DNA of 64,000 bases from Duganella fentianensis (lineage in GTDB: Bacteria > Pseudomonadota > Gammaproteobacteria > Burkholderiales > Burkholderiaceae_D), in the NCBI RefSeq assembly GCF_009857835.1, contig NZ_WWCL01000001.1:1364001-1428000 (forward strand), in the 5' to 3' direction. The notes beneath the pieces were generated by a model. That model saw nothing but the letters and a program-made list of their open reading frames with translations, ran no database searches and was not told the DNA's origin. Made by a program: the position numbers and the translations under genes. This document shows positions 44,496 through 54,642 of this stretch, piece by piece; position 1 is the stretch's first letter; each line of letters opens with the position of its first letter.

Positions 44496-45542
44496 ATGAG
44501 TGCTGACATCACTTCCACGCCCTTGAATACCAACGAGCCAGTCCAGATGGCAAAAGCCGCCGCCAATACCGATGCCGAACAGGCCGCCCAGCGCGCCATG
44601 CATCGTACTATGCGTAACCAGCGCATTCAGGACTTCTTCTTCCACAAGACCACCATGCTGTTCGCCCTGTCCGTGCTGGCGGTGCTGCTGGGGATTATCG
44701 CTTCGCTGATGGTGGGCGCCTGGCCTGCCTTCAAGGAGTTCGGTCCCCGCTTCATCACCACGGTGGAGTGGGACCCGGTCAATGACCAGTACGGCGCGGC
44801 CATCGCCATCGTCGGCACGCTGGCCACTTCGGGCATTGCGCTGCTGATCGCCTTCCCCGTCAGCTTCGGCATCGCCCTGTTCCTGACTGAAATCTGCCCG
44901 GCCCCGCTGCGCCGTCCGCTGGGCACGGCCGTGGAGCTGCTGGCCGGTATCCCGTCCATCATTTACGGCATGTGGGGCCTGTTCGTGTTTGCGCCGCTGT
45001 TCGGCGACTATGTGCAGCCGCTGATGAAAAGCGTGCTGGGCCCGCTGCCCATCATCGGCCAGTTCTTCAGCGGCCCCACCATGGGCATAGGCATCCTGAC
45101 CGCGGCATTGATACTGGCCGTGATGATCATTCCCTTCATTTCCTCGGTGATGCGCGATGTGTTCGAAATCGTCCCGGCCGTGCTGAAGGAATCGGCCTAC
45201 GGTCTCGGTTGCACGCGCTGGGAAGTGGTACGCAAGATCGTGCTGCCTTACACCAAGACCGGTGTGGTGGGCGGCGTCATGCTGGGCCTGGGCCGCGCGC
45301 TCGGTGAAACCATGGCCGTGACGTTCGTGATCGGTAACGCCAACAAGCTGTCGTGGTCGCTGTTCGCGGCCGGTAACTCGATCGCTTCCACGCTGGCCAA
45401 CGAGTTCGCCGAGTCGGATACGCCGCTGCACACTTCCTCGCTGTTCGCACTGGCCCTGATCCTGTTCGTCATCACCTTTATCGTTCTGTCCGCCGCCAAG
45501 CTGATGCTGGCTGGCATGTCTCGCAAGGAAGGCGTCAAATGA
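44496..45542 (+). CDS. pstC: phosphate ABC transporter permease PstC
   Basis: Inner-membrane permease, 348 residues with about six helices after a 45-residue cytoplasmic N-terminus. Signatures: [32 protein letters not shown] and the EAA-like loop [21 protein letters not shown]. Its stop overlaps the pstA start (ATGA). Confidence 0.96.
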   Translation: MSADITSTPLNTNEPVQMAKAAANTDAEQAAQRAMHRTMRNQRIQDFFFHKTTMLFALSVLAVLLGIIASLMVGAWPAFKEFGPRFITTVEWDPVNDQYGAAIAIVGTLATSGIALLIAFPVSFGIALFLTEICPAPLRRPLGTAVELLAGIPSIIYGMWGLFVFAPLFGDYVQPLMKSVLGPLPIIGQFFSGPTMGIGILTAALILAVMIIPFISSVMRDVFEIVPAVLKESAYGLGCTRWEVVRKIVLPYTKTGVVGGVMLGLGRALGETMAVTFVIGNANKLSWSLFAAGNSIASTLANEFAESDTPLHTSSLFALALILFVITFIVLSAAKLMLAGMSRKEGVK

Positions 45543-46396
45543 AGCAAGTTATGAATCCGGTGTACCGCAAGCGTCTGCGCATGCACCGCATCGGCATCGC
45601 GCTGTCGGTGGGCGCCATGTCCATCGGTCTGCTGGTGCTGGCCTGGATCCTGATCACGCTGGCCGTGAAAGGTTTCGGCGCCCTGAGCCTGAATATGTTC
45701 ACCCAGACCACGCCGGCCCCGGGCAGCGAAGGCGGCGGCCTGATGAATGCCATCTTCGGCACGGTGATGATCGTCAGCCTGTCGACGCTGATCAGCACGC
45801 CGATCGGTATTCTGGCCGGCATCTATCTGGCCGAATACGGCGAAGAGAACAAGGTGGCCAACCTGACCCGCTTCGTCACCGACATCATGCTGTCGGCCCC
45901 GTCCATCGTGATCGGCATGTTCGTCTGGGCCATGTATGTGGCGACGGCCAAGCACTACTCGGGTTACGCCGGTTCCATCGCGCTGGCCCTGATCGCCGTG
46001 CCGGTGGTGGTACGTACCACCGACAATATGCTGCGACTGGTGCCGAACAGCCTGCTGGAAGCCGCTTTCGCGCTCGGTGCACCGCGCTGGAAAGTGGCCC
46101 TGATGGTGCGTCTGCGCGCCGTCAAAGCCGGGGTGATCACCGGTGTGCTGCTGGCGGTAGCGCGTATCTCGGGCGAAACGGCACCGCTGCTGTTCACTGC
46201 CCTGAACAACCAGTTCTTCAGCGCCGATATGAACGGGCCTATGGCCAACCTGCCGGTGGTGATCTACGGCTTCGCCATGAGCCCTTATGACAACTGGCGT
46301 GAACTGGCATGGGGCGGTGCCCTGCTGGTGACGTTCAGCGTGCTGGCGCTGAACATCCTGTCGCGTACCGTGTTTAGCCAGAAACAACCGAATTAA
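45539..46396 (+). CDS. pstA: phosphate ABC transporter permease PstA
   Basis: A 285-residue inner-membrane permease with six helices. Signatures: [46 protein letters not shown] and [13 protein letters not shown]. Pairs with PstC; translationally coupled to it by a 4-bp overlap. Confidence 0.96.
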   Translation: MKQVMNPVYRKRLRMHRIGIALSVGAMSIGLLVLAWILITLAVKGFGALSLNMFTQTTPAPGSEGGGLMNAIFGTVMIVSLSTLISTPIGILAGIYLAEYGEENKVANLTRFVTDIMLSAPSIVIGMFVWAMYVATAKHYSGYAGSIALALIAVPVVVRTTDNMLRLVPNSLLEAAFALGAPRWKVALMVRLRAVKAGVITGVLLAVARISGETAPLLFTALNNQFFSADMNGPMANLPVVIYGFAMSPYDNWRELAWGGALLVTFSVLALNILSRTVFSQKQPN

Positions 46397-46415
46397 TCTG
46401 ATAGAGCGAGTATCC

Positions 46416-47234
<819 letters not shown>

Positions 47235-47271
47235 TCAACCTTATAATACCCATACGATTACGGAGAGCAGC

Positions 47272-47985
47272 ATGATCGGTGAGCATTCATCCAAACAGTA
47301 CGACAACGAATTAGAGTCCATCCGCTCCAAGGTATTGCTGATGGGCGGCATCGTCGAGACCCAGTTCCTCGACGCCATGACCTGCTTCCGCATCGGCAAC
47401 CCCGAGCGGGCCGACCGCGTGATGCGCGAAGACGACGCCGTCAACCAGCTGGAAGTGTCGCTGGACGACGCCTGCAGCCACCTGATCGTGCGCCGCCAGC
47501 CGGCAGCCAACGATCTGCGCACCATCATGGCCACCATCAAGGTGATCACCGATCTGGAACGCATCGGCGACGAAGCCACCAAGATCGCCCGTATCGCCAA
47601 GGCCCTGCATGCGCGCGGCACCGTCACGGTGAGCCACTATGAAATGGTGCGCGGCATCGCCACCAATGCCAGCGACATGCTGCACGACGCGCTGGACGCG
47701 TTTGCCCGCAACGACGGCAAGCGCGCGCTGCAGCTGATCGCCCAGGATGCCGTGATCGATCACGAATTCCGCTCCATCATGCGTAACCTGATTACGTTTA
47801 TGATGGAGGACCCGCGCACCATTTCGGCGGCGCTCGATACGCTGTGGGTGGCCAAGGCCATCGAGCGTATAGGCGATCACGCCAAGAATATTGCAGAATA
47901 TGTGATTTACGTCGTCGATGGTAAGGACATCCGCCATACCAAGACGGCGCAGATCGAAAACAGCGCCCCCGAGCAGGCGGAGTAA
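47272..47985 (+). CDS. phoU: phosphate signalling regulator PhoU
   Basis: A 237-residue protein of two three-helix PhoU repeats. Each repeat has the metal-binding E/D-xxx-D pattern, seen in MATIKVITDLERIGDEATKIARI and WVAKAIERIGDHAKNIAEY. It restrains PhoR when phosphate is plentiful, through PstB. 37 bp after pstB. Confidence 0.96.
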   Translation: MIGEHSSKQYDNELESIRSKVLLMGGIVETQFLDAMTCFRIGNPERADRVMREDDAVNQLEVSLDDACSHLIVRRQPAANDLRTIMATIKVITDLERIGDEATKIARIAKALHARGTVTVSHYEMVRGIATNASDMLHDALDAFARNDGKRALQLIAQDAVIDHEFRSIMRNLITFMMEDPRTISAALDTLWVAKAIERIGDHAKNIAEYVIYVVDGKDIRHTKTAQIENSAPEQAE

Positions 47986-48030
47986 ACTGCCGCTACGGAC
48001 GGCGCAATAAATACAATAAAATAAAGAGCT

Positions 48031-48720
48031 ATGGCATCTGATAAAACTACCATTCTGATCGTCGAGGATGAGCCGGCGATTGTGGAACTGGTGACTTTCT
48101 CCCTGCGTGAAGCAGGCTGGAACTGCGTTGCGGTACAAAGCTGCGGCGAGGCGTGGGACTTTCTGCAAACCCGCACGCCGCAACTGATACTGCTGGACTG
48201 GATGCTGCCCGACCAGACCGGCCTGCGTCTGCTGACGCGCATCCGCGCCGACCGTCACTTCAATGAAATCCCGGTCATCATGCTGACGGCCAAGAGCATG
48301 GAAGAGGACAAGCTGGCCGGCCTGAATAACGGCGCCGATGACTACATCACCAAACCGTTTTCGCCGCGCGAGCTGCTGGCCCGTGCCAAGGCGCTGCTGC
48401 GCCGCAAAGCACCGGAACATGCGCAGGCCACCATGCGGGCCGCCAATGTGGTGCTCGATCCGGTCAGCTGCACGGTGATGATGGACCAGCAGAAGATCGA
48501 TATCGGCCATGCCGAATACAAGCTGCTGAAGTTCCTGCTGGCCCATCCGGAGCGCGTGTTCTCGCGCAGCCAGCTGCTCGACAAAGTCTGGGGCGACCAC
48601 GTGGTGATCGAAGAGCGCACGGTGGATGTGCATGTGCTGCGCCTGCGTAAGGCACTCAAAGAAGCCGAGCATTTGATCAAGACGGTGCGTAGCGTAGGCT
48701 ACATGCTGTCGGAAAAATAG
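48031..48720 (+). CDS. phoB: phosphate regulon response regulator PhoB
   Basis: A 229-residue OmpR-family regulator. Receiver domain with the phospho-accepting Asp56 in LILLDWMLP, conserved MLTAKS and KPFSPREL. The DNA-binding winged helix is at about 130-228 (SRSQLLDKVWGDHVVIEERTVDVHV), the PhoB recognition helix type. It should bind the PHO boxes upstream of pstS and ppk1. 45 bp after phoU, 12 bp before phoR. Confidence 0.96.
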   Translation: MASDKTTILIVEDEPAIVELVTFSLREAGWNCVAVQSCGEAWDFLQTRTPQLILLDWMLPDQTGLRLLTRIRADRHFNEIPVIMLTAKSMEEDKLAGLNNGADDYITKPFSPRELLARAKALLRRKAPEHAQATMRAANVVLDPVSCTVMMDQQKIDIGHAEYKLLKFLLAHPERVFSRSQLLDKVWGDHVVIEERTVDVHVLRLRKALKEAEHLIKTVRSVGYMLSEK

Positions 48721-48732
48721 AAAGCGTAACGG

Positions 48733-50046
48733 ATGAATCCCAAGTTGCTGTTCTGGGTGCCGGCGGCACTGCGCAGCGCCATCATACTGGGTGGTTGCGC
48801 AACGCTGGGCTGGCTGTTTGGCTGGGTAGAAGGACTGGTGCTGGCGCTGGGCGCCATGATCGTGATGGTGTTTGTCCAGCTGTCGTATCTGTACCAGCTG
48901 AGTAGCTGGCTGGATGATCCGCAAAGCGCCAAGCTGCCCGATGGCTGGGGCGCGTGGACCAGTATTTTCTCGCGCCTCTACAAGATGCGGCGCGAAGATG
49001 AAAAAAATCAGGCCGAGCTGACCGAATGGCTGGCGCGCTTCCGTCAGGCCATGCATTTGCTGCCGGACGGTGTGGTCATCATGGACGATGTGCTGTTCCT
49101 CGAATGGTGCAATCCGGCTGCCGAAAAACATCTGGGCCTGACCCATGAACGCGACAAGGGCATGCGCGTGACCAATCTGGTACGTAATCCCGATTTCATG
49201 GATTACATCATCCTGGGCCGCTACGACCAGCCGCTGACCATCAGCTTCCGCGACCGCAAGCTGATCGTGCAGATTATTCCGTTCGAAAACCGGCGCCAGA
49301 TTCTGGTCACTCACGATGTGACGGAGAGCGAGCGCATCGAGGAGATGCGGCGCGACTTTATCGCCAATGCGTCGCACGAGCTGCGTACGCCACTGACGGT
49401 GATCGTCGGCTTCCTCGAAATCGCTGCCTCGGAAGGTCTCGATGCTGCTACCCGCAGCGCCCACCTGAAGCTGATGACGGAGCAGGGTCACCGCATGCAG
49501 CACCTGATCGAAGACATGCTGACGCTGTCACGGCTGGAATCGGTGGACTACCCGCTGCGTGCCGAACGGGTCGATGTGCGGCGGCTGGTGGAGCAGGTAC
49601 AGCGCGACGCCGAAGCCCTGTCGGCCGGGCGGCATGAGATCAGCATCGCGATCGATGGCCCTGATGTGATGGGCAGTTATGAAGAACTGCATAGCGCCTT
49701 CGGCAATCTGGCTTCGAACGCCGTGCGCTACACGCCGGCCGGCGGCCAGATCCGTCTGGTCTGGAAGGCTTCGGATGCTGGTGCCAAATTCATGGTGGAA
49801 GATACCGGCATAGGCATCAGCACCGAACATATCTCGCGCCTGACGGAACGTTTCTACCGCGTCGACAAGAGCCGCTCGCGCGAAACCCAGGGCACGGGGC
49901 TGGGGCTGGCCATCGTCAAGCACGTGCTGCTGCGCCATAGCAGCACGCTGCAGATCAAATCGGAAGCAGGCAAGGGCAGCACCTTCATCGTCTGCATGCC
50001 CAAGACGGCACTGGTGCTGCCGCAGATCGAACTACAGCTGCACTAG
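48733..50046 (+). CDS. phoR: phosphate regulon sensor kinase PhoR
   Basis: A 437-residue membrane histidine kinase. Two N-terminal helices (about 10-55) without a large periplasmic domain, a charged linker, a PAS domain (about 100-200), HisKA with His215 in NASHELRTPLTV and the HATPase domain with N-box FGNLASNAVRYTP, DTGIGIS and GTGLGLAIVKH. Matches PhoR in length and order. Confidence 0.96.
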   Translation: MNPKLLFWVPAALRSAIILGGCATLGWLFGWVEGLVLALGAMIVMVFVQLSYLYQLSSWLDDPQSAKLPDGWGAWTSIFSRLYKMRREDEKNQAELTEWLARFRQAMHLLPDGVVIMDDVLFLEWCNPAAEKHLGLTHERDKGMRVTNLVRNPDFMDYIILGRYDQPLTISFRDRKLIVQIIPFENRRQILVTHDVTESERIEEMRRDFIANASHELRTPLTVIVGFLEIAASEGLDAATRSAHLKLMTEQGHRMQHLIEDMLTLSRLESVDYPLRAERVDVRRLVEQVQRDAEALSAGRHEISIAIDGPDVMGSYEELHSAFGNLASNAVRYTPAGGQIRLVWKASDAGAKFMVEDTGIGISTEHISRLTERFYRVDKSRSRETQGTGLGLAIVKHVLLRHSSTLQIKSEAGKGSTFIVCMPKTALVLPQIELQLH

Positions 50047-50052
50047 GCTGGA

Positions 50053-50964
50053 TTAGCTGGCCAGCGCGGGGTAGGTGAAGCCGAGGAAGTGCACAGCGTT
50101 CACCAGCAGGTGGGTGGCGATGGCTGCCTCGATGCGCCCCGTAGCATGGTAGGCATAGGCATAGCCAACACCGGCCAGCGCCGCCAGCGCGGCATAGGCC
50201 GGGCCGCCGCCCAGATGGGCCGCGCCGAACAGCAGGGCAGAAACCAGCACGGCCAGCAGGCCAATCCAGCGTGTCTGCGGCCAGCGCTGCTCCAGCCAGC
50301 GCGTCAGCTGGCCCTGTATCAGACCACGGAAGAAAGTCTCTTCCGCTATCACCGTAAAGAACAGATTCACGACAATGAACTGCAGCGTGTAGGCGGGCAG
50401 TTTGGCATCGATGCGCACAAAGCCGCTGGCCAGTGCCGCAGCCATCACGGTGACCACGGTCGCCGGGGCGAGCACTGCAAAGCAGCGCAGGGCCGTGCGC
50501 AATTGCGCCATGTTGTGCAGGCGCTGGCTGACAAGGGCCAGCAGCACCAGCCCCACGCAAGCCTTGTCCAGATTGGCGTACTGGGTGAACGGCAGGCCGT
50601 CCGGCGACACCAGCACGCCTTTGAGCAGTACCGGATTCACGAAGCCCGGCAGCTTGTGCATGGCCAGCGCCAGTGCCAGCACCAGTGTGAGCACACCGCC
50701 GAGCAGGCGCAGCGCGCGCTGCGGCGCATGGCGGTAGGCCCACGCCGATAGCAGCAGCGCTGCCAGTGCCAGCCAGCCGGAAGCATGCAGGGCGCCCAGC
50801 AGAGTGGCCCAGCCTAATGCCAGCACGGCCAGCACCAGCCAGCGCGGTAGTTGCAAACGGGGGGAGAGGGTAATCGGCGGGGACCAGACGGTGCCGATGG
50901 CAGCCATCAGGATCAGCGAATACGGGGCGGCGGTGATGAGAGCGAGCATAAACGGGAGCAGCAC
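50053..50964 (-). CDS. CPBP family intramembrane metalloprotease
   Basis: A 303-residue polytopic membrane protein with the CAAX/CPBP catalytic motifs EETFFRG, FGAAHL and HLLVNAVHF near the C-terminus. Substrates in bacteria are mostly unknown; relatives act in bacteriocin self-protection or protein maturation. The frame starts at GTG 50964; ATG 50949, five codons in, is also possible. Convergent with phoR, 6 bp apart. Confidence 0.85.
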   Translation of the reverse strand: MLLPFMLALITAAPYSLILMAAIGTVWSPPITLSPRLQLPRWLVLAVLALGWATLLGALHASGWLALAALLLSAWAYRHAPQRALRLLGGVLTLVLALALAMHKLPGFVNPVLLKGVLVSPDGLPFTQYANLDKACVGLVLLALVSQRLHNMAQLRTALRCFAVLAPATVVTVMAAALASGFVRIDAKLPAYTLQFIVVNLFFTVIAEETFFRGLIQGQLTRWLEQRWPQTRWIGLLAVLVSALLFGAAHLGGGPAYAALAALAGVGYAYAYHATGRIEAAIATHLLVNAVHFLGFTYPALAS

Positions 50965-51011
50965 AGGCCTTGGGGTGTACGGCTCCCGATCATAACATTA
51001 TGACATCGTTA

Positions 51012-51827
51012 TTAGAACGAATAGATCAGGCCAGTCAGCAGTATCGGCGCGGTGCGGCGTTTGGTGAGGGGGCTGTCGGCCGCATCGCCCGTCAGGGTCT
51101 TGAAGCCGGCCACCGTATGCACCGACCACTGCTTGTCGATTACGTGGTTCCAGTTGACGGCCGCACCCACGCTGGTGAAGCCGGCCTTGGTCGAGAAGCT
51201 GTGATAGCCGGAGTCCTGGCTCTGTTTCGCGGTGACGCCGAAGTAGGTCTGCACATGTTTGCGGTCGCCGTATTCGGCCGAGACGCCCAGCCCGATCTGA
51301 TCGCTGGGGGTGCTCATCAGCTGCAGGCTGCTGCCCAGCGTGTAGGTGTTGCCGTGGCTGCGCTTGCCCAGACTCTGGGTGGTGCCCAGGCTGACGCTGA
51401 TGGCGTCGAAGCGGTAGCTGGCGCTGAGTACAGCCTGCGCAGCGCCGTCGATGTCGCCCATGCCTTTCAGTGCATCCGAACCTTCGAACACATTTCGCTT
51501 GTGGTCGGCGCGCGCACCGCCATAGCTCAGGGCTGCGCTCAGTTGCAGATTATCCTGAGCCATCTGTATGCCGAGGCCGCGTACGCTGCTGATGAATATA
51601 CCGTTGCTGAAGGTACGCTCGAAGATAGGCATGGGAACTACGCGGCTTTTTTTGGCACCGGTATATTCCGGGATGTAGGCCAGCCCCACACCTAAGCGCA
51701 TACTGTCTTCGCTGGCGGCGGCTGGGCGGTCTTCCGTACTGGCGCTGGCTAGCGGATCGGCGTGGCAGGGCAGACTCAGGGCGCTGATGGCGCACAGGGT
51801 GGCAAGGGTGATGGCGACTGGCTTCAT
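51012..51827 (-). CDS. MipA/OmpV family outer membrane protein
   Basis: A 271-residue beta-barrel protein with signal peptide 1-23 (ending PCHADP). The MipA/OmpV pattern is seen in RLGVGLAYIPEYTGAKKSRVVPMPIFE, alternating strand segments and a final TGLIYSF ending in aromatic Phe, the outer-membrane assembly signal. MipA links murein enzymes in E. coli; other members are porin-like. ATG 51827 follows GAGGAA; the 44-codon upstream extension is rejected. Confidence 0.87.
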   Translation of the reverse strand: MKPVAITLATLCAISALSLPCHADPLASASTEDRPAAASEDSMRLGVGLAYIPEYTGAKKSRVVPMPIFERTFSNGIFISSVRGLGIQMAQDNLQLSAALSYGGARADHKRNVFEGSDALKGMGDIDGAAQAVLSASYRFDAISVSLGTTQSLGKRSHGNTYTLGSSLQLMSTPSDQIGLGVSAEYGDRKHVQTYFGVTAKQSQDSGYHSFSTKAGFTSVGAAVNWNHVIDKQWSVHTVAGFKTLTGDAADSPLTKRRTAPILLTGLIYSF

Positions 51828-52001
51828 AATTTCCTCGTTGTTGGGGAGTGGCGTTGCCCCGCCGGCGCTTTGTGTAATGGCCCGGCGCTGGAGCGAACGC
51901 AGTATTGCCGTTTTTATCAGACGCCACCAGCGCTCAGTCTGAAGTATCATGTGCCGCATATTCTGGTATCACGCGGTGATGCCTCACCTTCGGAGCTTCC
52001 C

Positions 52002-52664
52002 ATGTCGCTGACGCTGTATTACCACCCGCTCGCTTCGTTCTGCCACAAGGTGCTGATCGCCCTGTATGAAAACAATACAGCGTTCGAGCGCCGCATCATC
52101 AATCTCGGTGAACCAGCCGACCGCGCGGAGCTGGAAGCTATCTGGCCGCTGTGCCGCTTCCCTGTCGTGCGCGACCACGCGCGCGCGGTAGATGTGCCGG
52201 AGACCAGCATCATCATCGAATATCTGGACCGCTACTATCCGGGTGCGCAGCCGCTGCTGCCGGACGACTTCGATGTGGCACTCGATGTGCGCCTGTGGGA
52301 CCGCTTCTTCGATCACTATGTGCAGGAGCCCATGCAGTCCATCGTACTGGCGCGCCTGAACGACGTTCAGTGCGATCTGACGAGTGAGCGCACCAAGCTC
52401 AAGACGGCTTACAAGATGATAGAAAAGCGCATGGAAGCGCGCGCCTGGATGTGTGGCGACAGTTTTTCGCTGGCGGATTGTGCCGCTGCGCCGGCGCTGT
52501 TCTACGCTGCTACCGTACTGCCTTTCCCCGAGGAGTACGATGCGCTGACGACTTACTTTGATCGCCTGATGGCGCGGCCTTCGGTGCAGCGCGTGCTGGA
52601 AGAAGCCAGGCCGTACTTCCAGATGTACCCGTTCTACGACGATATTCCAGAACGTTTTCTGTAA
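52002..52664 (+). CDS. glutathione S-transferase family protein
   Basis: A 220-residue cytosolic GST. N-terminal thioredoxin-like domain with LYYHPLASFCHKVLIALYEN and the glutathione-contacting VPETSIIIEYLD, then an all-helical C-terminal domain with GDSFSLADCAAAPALFY. ATG 52002 has GGAG 6 nt upstream. The Ser/Cys in ASFCHK is the candidate catalytic residue. Substrate unknown; convergent with the aga operon. Confidence 0.88.
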   Translation: MSLTLYYHPLASFCHKVLIALYENNTAFERRIINLGEPADRAELEAIWPLCRFPVVRDHARAVDVPETSIIIEYLDRYYPGAQPLLPDDFDVALDVRLWDRFFDHYVQEPMQSIVLARLNDVQCDLTSERTKLKTAYKMIEKRMEARAWMCGDSFSLADCAAAPALFYAATVLPFPEEYDALTTYFDRLMARPSVQRVLEEARPYFQMYPFYDDIPERFL

Positions 52665-52736
52665 GGAGCGGGAACGCCCGCTGGCGCTTCGGGCCGCAGG
52701 CATCGTGCGCCTGCTGCCCCTGCTAACTGTGGGCGG

Positions 52737-54602
52737 CTATTTACCGGCGAAGTGGGCTTCGATTTCTTCCAGCGTCTTGCCGCGCGTTTCAGGCAGCAGC
52801 AGGGCCGCCGTGAGGAAGTACAGTAGCGAGCAGCCGGCACCATAGAAGAACAGGGTGGCATAGCCATACTGTCCCACCGTGGGCAGGAAGACGGCAGCGA
52901 TGGAAGTCGAGACAAACTGGTTGATCAGCAGGGCGATGCTCATGCCGTTCGAGCGTATGCGGTTGGGCATCAGTTCGGACAGTGCCAGCCACACGCACAC
53001 GCCGGGGCCGACGGCAAAGCTGGCCACGAACAGACACATGGCCAGTGCGACCTGCCAGCCATGGCTGGTTGATGGCAGCGACGACAGGTGGGCCTGTTCG
53101 ATGCGCAGCGGCGCACCGGCAGCATCGGCCGGATCGGCAAACGGATTCAGGTGCAGGCGACGGAAGAAAGCGCCGATCACGCTATCCGGCTGCACCGTGT
53201 CGGCGCGGTTCAGGCGCAGTATGGGCAGGGCCGGATCATCGCTGCGCAGGCTTTGCACATTGGTGAAAGGGCCATAGGAATAGGCCAGCGTCAGTTGCTG
53301 TGCCGGCGCAGCGGCGGCGGTGCCCGACACCGTCGCCGCGTTGCTGCTACTGGTAGCGGCGCTGGCACTGGCGCCCAGCGCCTGCAGGGTGGCGCTATCG
53401 AGTTGTATGCTCAGGCTATCGCCCTGCACGCGCGCCTGCAATACACTGGCTACATCACGCTGATGGCCTTCGGCGCTGCGGAACAGCAGTCCGGCCGATA
53501 GCAGCGCCAGCACGATGCCGCCCGTGCCCAGCATCAGCAGGAATTTGCGGCCCTTGCGGTCCACCAGCGCTACTGCGACTACCGTCATCACGGCATTCAG
53601 TACCTTCAGGCCCACATCGGCCATATTCGCACTGGCGCCGGACAGGCCGGCCTGATTCAGGATGGTGACGATATACGCCAGAATCGAGTTGATGCCGGTC
53701 GCCTGCGTCAGCGCCAGCACCAGACAGGCTAGCAGGAAGGGCAGCACATAGCGGCGGCTCAGCAGCGGTTCACCGGAGTGGCGGCTGTCCGCCGTTTCCG
53801 GTGCCAGCGCCTGTTCGATTTCGCGCAGTTCGGCTTGCGCTTCGGCGGCAGGGCGGGTGCGCAGCAAGGCCTGATGGGCCTGCGCCAGCTGGCCACGGCG
53901 GGCCAGCCAGCGCGGTGATTCGGCCAGCAGCAGGCTGCCCACTGTGAAGATCAGGCCCGGCGTCAGGCAGACCCAGAAAATGCTGCGCCATGCGTGATCG
54001 CGTGCGGCAAACAGTGCGTCTGCCCGGGCTTCGGGTGCCAGCGCCTGTGCTGCCGTGCTGACGGCTTCCACACTCTGGGCCTGATACAGGCCGATCAGCG
54101 CGGCCGCTACCAGACCTATGGTGAGCAGCAGCTGGAACAGGGCGGCGCCGCGGCCGCGCTGGCGCGCGTGCAGGCACTCTGCCAGATACAGCGGCACTAC
54201 CACGCCGATCAGGCCACCGCTGATACCTTGCAGCAGACGACCCAGTAACAGGGGCAGATAGCCGTCGGCCAGCGCAATCAGGGGAATGCTCAGGGTGAAC
54301 AGGGCACCGGCCAGCACCATGGCCCAGCGCCGTCCGATCAGATCGGCCAGCGCACCAGCGAACAGCGAGGACAGCACGGAACCGAGCAGCACGGCCGCCA
54401 CGATGAAACTTAGCTGCTGCGCGCTCAGATGCCATGCCACCGAAGCCGTGGCTTCCAGATAGGGCAGGGCACCGGCGATGATGCCGACGTCGATGCCGTA
54501 CAGCAGACCGCCCATGCCGGCGATGAATAGCAGATAGCGCATGGCGCGGGCAGTGGATTTCAACTCGGTGGGCGTTGCTGCGCTAGGCTCGGTGACGTGC
54601 AT
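52737..54602 (-). CDS. MFS sugar porter with large periplasmic-side insertion (candidate GalNAc transporter AgaP)
   Basis: A 621-residue sugar-porter family protein; typical members are 450-500. Hallmarks: LLYGIDVGIIAGALPYL, DLIGRRWAM, RLLQGISGGLIGVVVPLYLAE, ESPRWLARRG, TGINSILAYIVTIL and a C-terminal PETRGKTLEEIE. Between helix 9 (ending LLFRSAEGH, residue about 385) and the next helix (GWQVALAMCLF, about 528) there is an insertion of roughly 140 residues. It has a Ser/Ala-rich core and a folded-looking DPALPILRLNRADT part, located outside the cytoplasm by topology. It is the last gene of the aga operon, 40 bp after the deacetylase, which makes GalNAc or a related sugar the probable substrate. 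Confidence 0.85.
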   Translation of the reverse strand: MHVTEPSAATPTELKSTARAMRYLLFIAGMGGLLYGIDVGIIAGALPYLEATASVAWHLSAQQLSFIVAAVLLGSVLSSLFAGALADLIGRRWAMVLAGALFTLSIPLIALADGYLPLLLGRLLQGISGGLIGVVVPLYLAECLHARQRGRGAALFQLLLTIGLVAAALIGLYQAQSVEAVSTAAQALAPEARADALFAARDHAWRSIFWVCLTPGLIFTVGSLLLAESPRWLARRGQLAQAHQALLRTRPAAEAQAELREIEQALAPETADSRHSGEPLLSRRYVLPFLLACLVLALTQATGINSILAYIVTILNQAGLSGASANMADVGLKVLNAVMTVVAVALVDRKGRKFLLMLGTGGIVLALLSAGLLFRSAEGHQRDVASVLQARVQGDSLSIQLDSATLQALGASASAATSSSNAATVSGTAAAAPAQQLTLAYSYGPFTNVQSLRSDDPALPILRLNRADTVQPDSVIGAFFRRLHLNPFADPADAAGAPLRIEQAHLSSLPSTSHGWQVALAMCLFVASFAVGPGVCVWLALSELMPNRIRSNGMSIALLINQFVSTSIAAVFLPTVGQYGYATLFFYGAGCSLLYFLTAALLLPETRGKTLEEIEAHFAGK

Positions 54603-54642
54603 CGGTGCTCCGGTTCGGGTTGGTGGGGGAAGTGGCAGTGGT

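Noticed and set aside
47311..49503. 730-codon minus-strand open frame across phoU-phoB-phoR
   Set aside because: Antisense shadow spanning three genes of an ordered operon.
52667..52682. Terminator of the aga operon at AGCGGG-AACG-CCCGCT
   Set aside because: A short stem without a T-tract on either strand; not strong enough to call.
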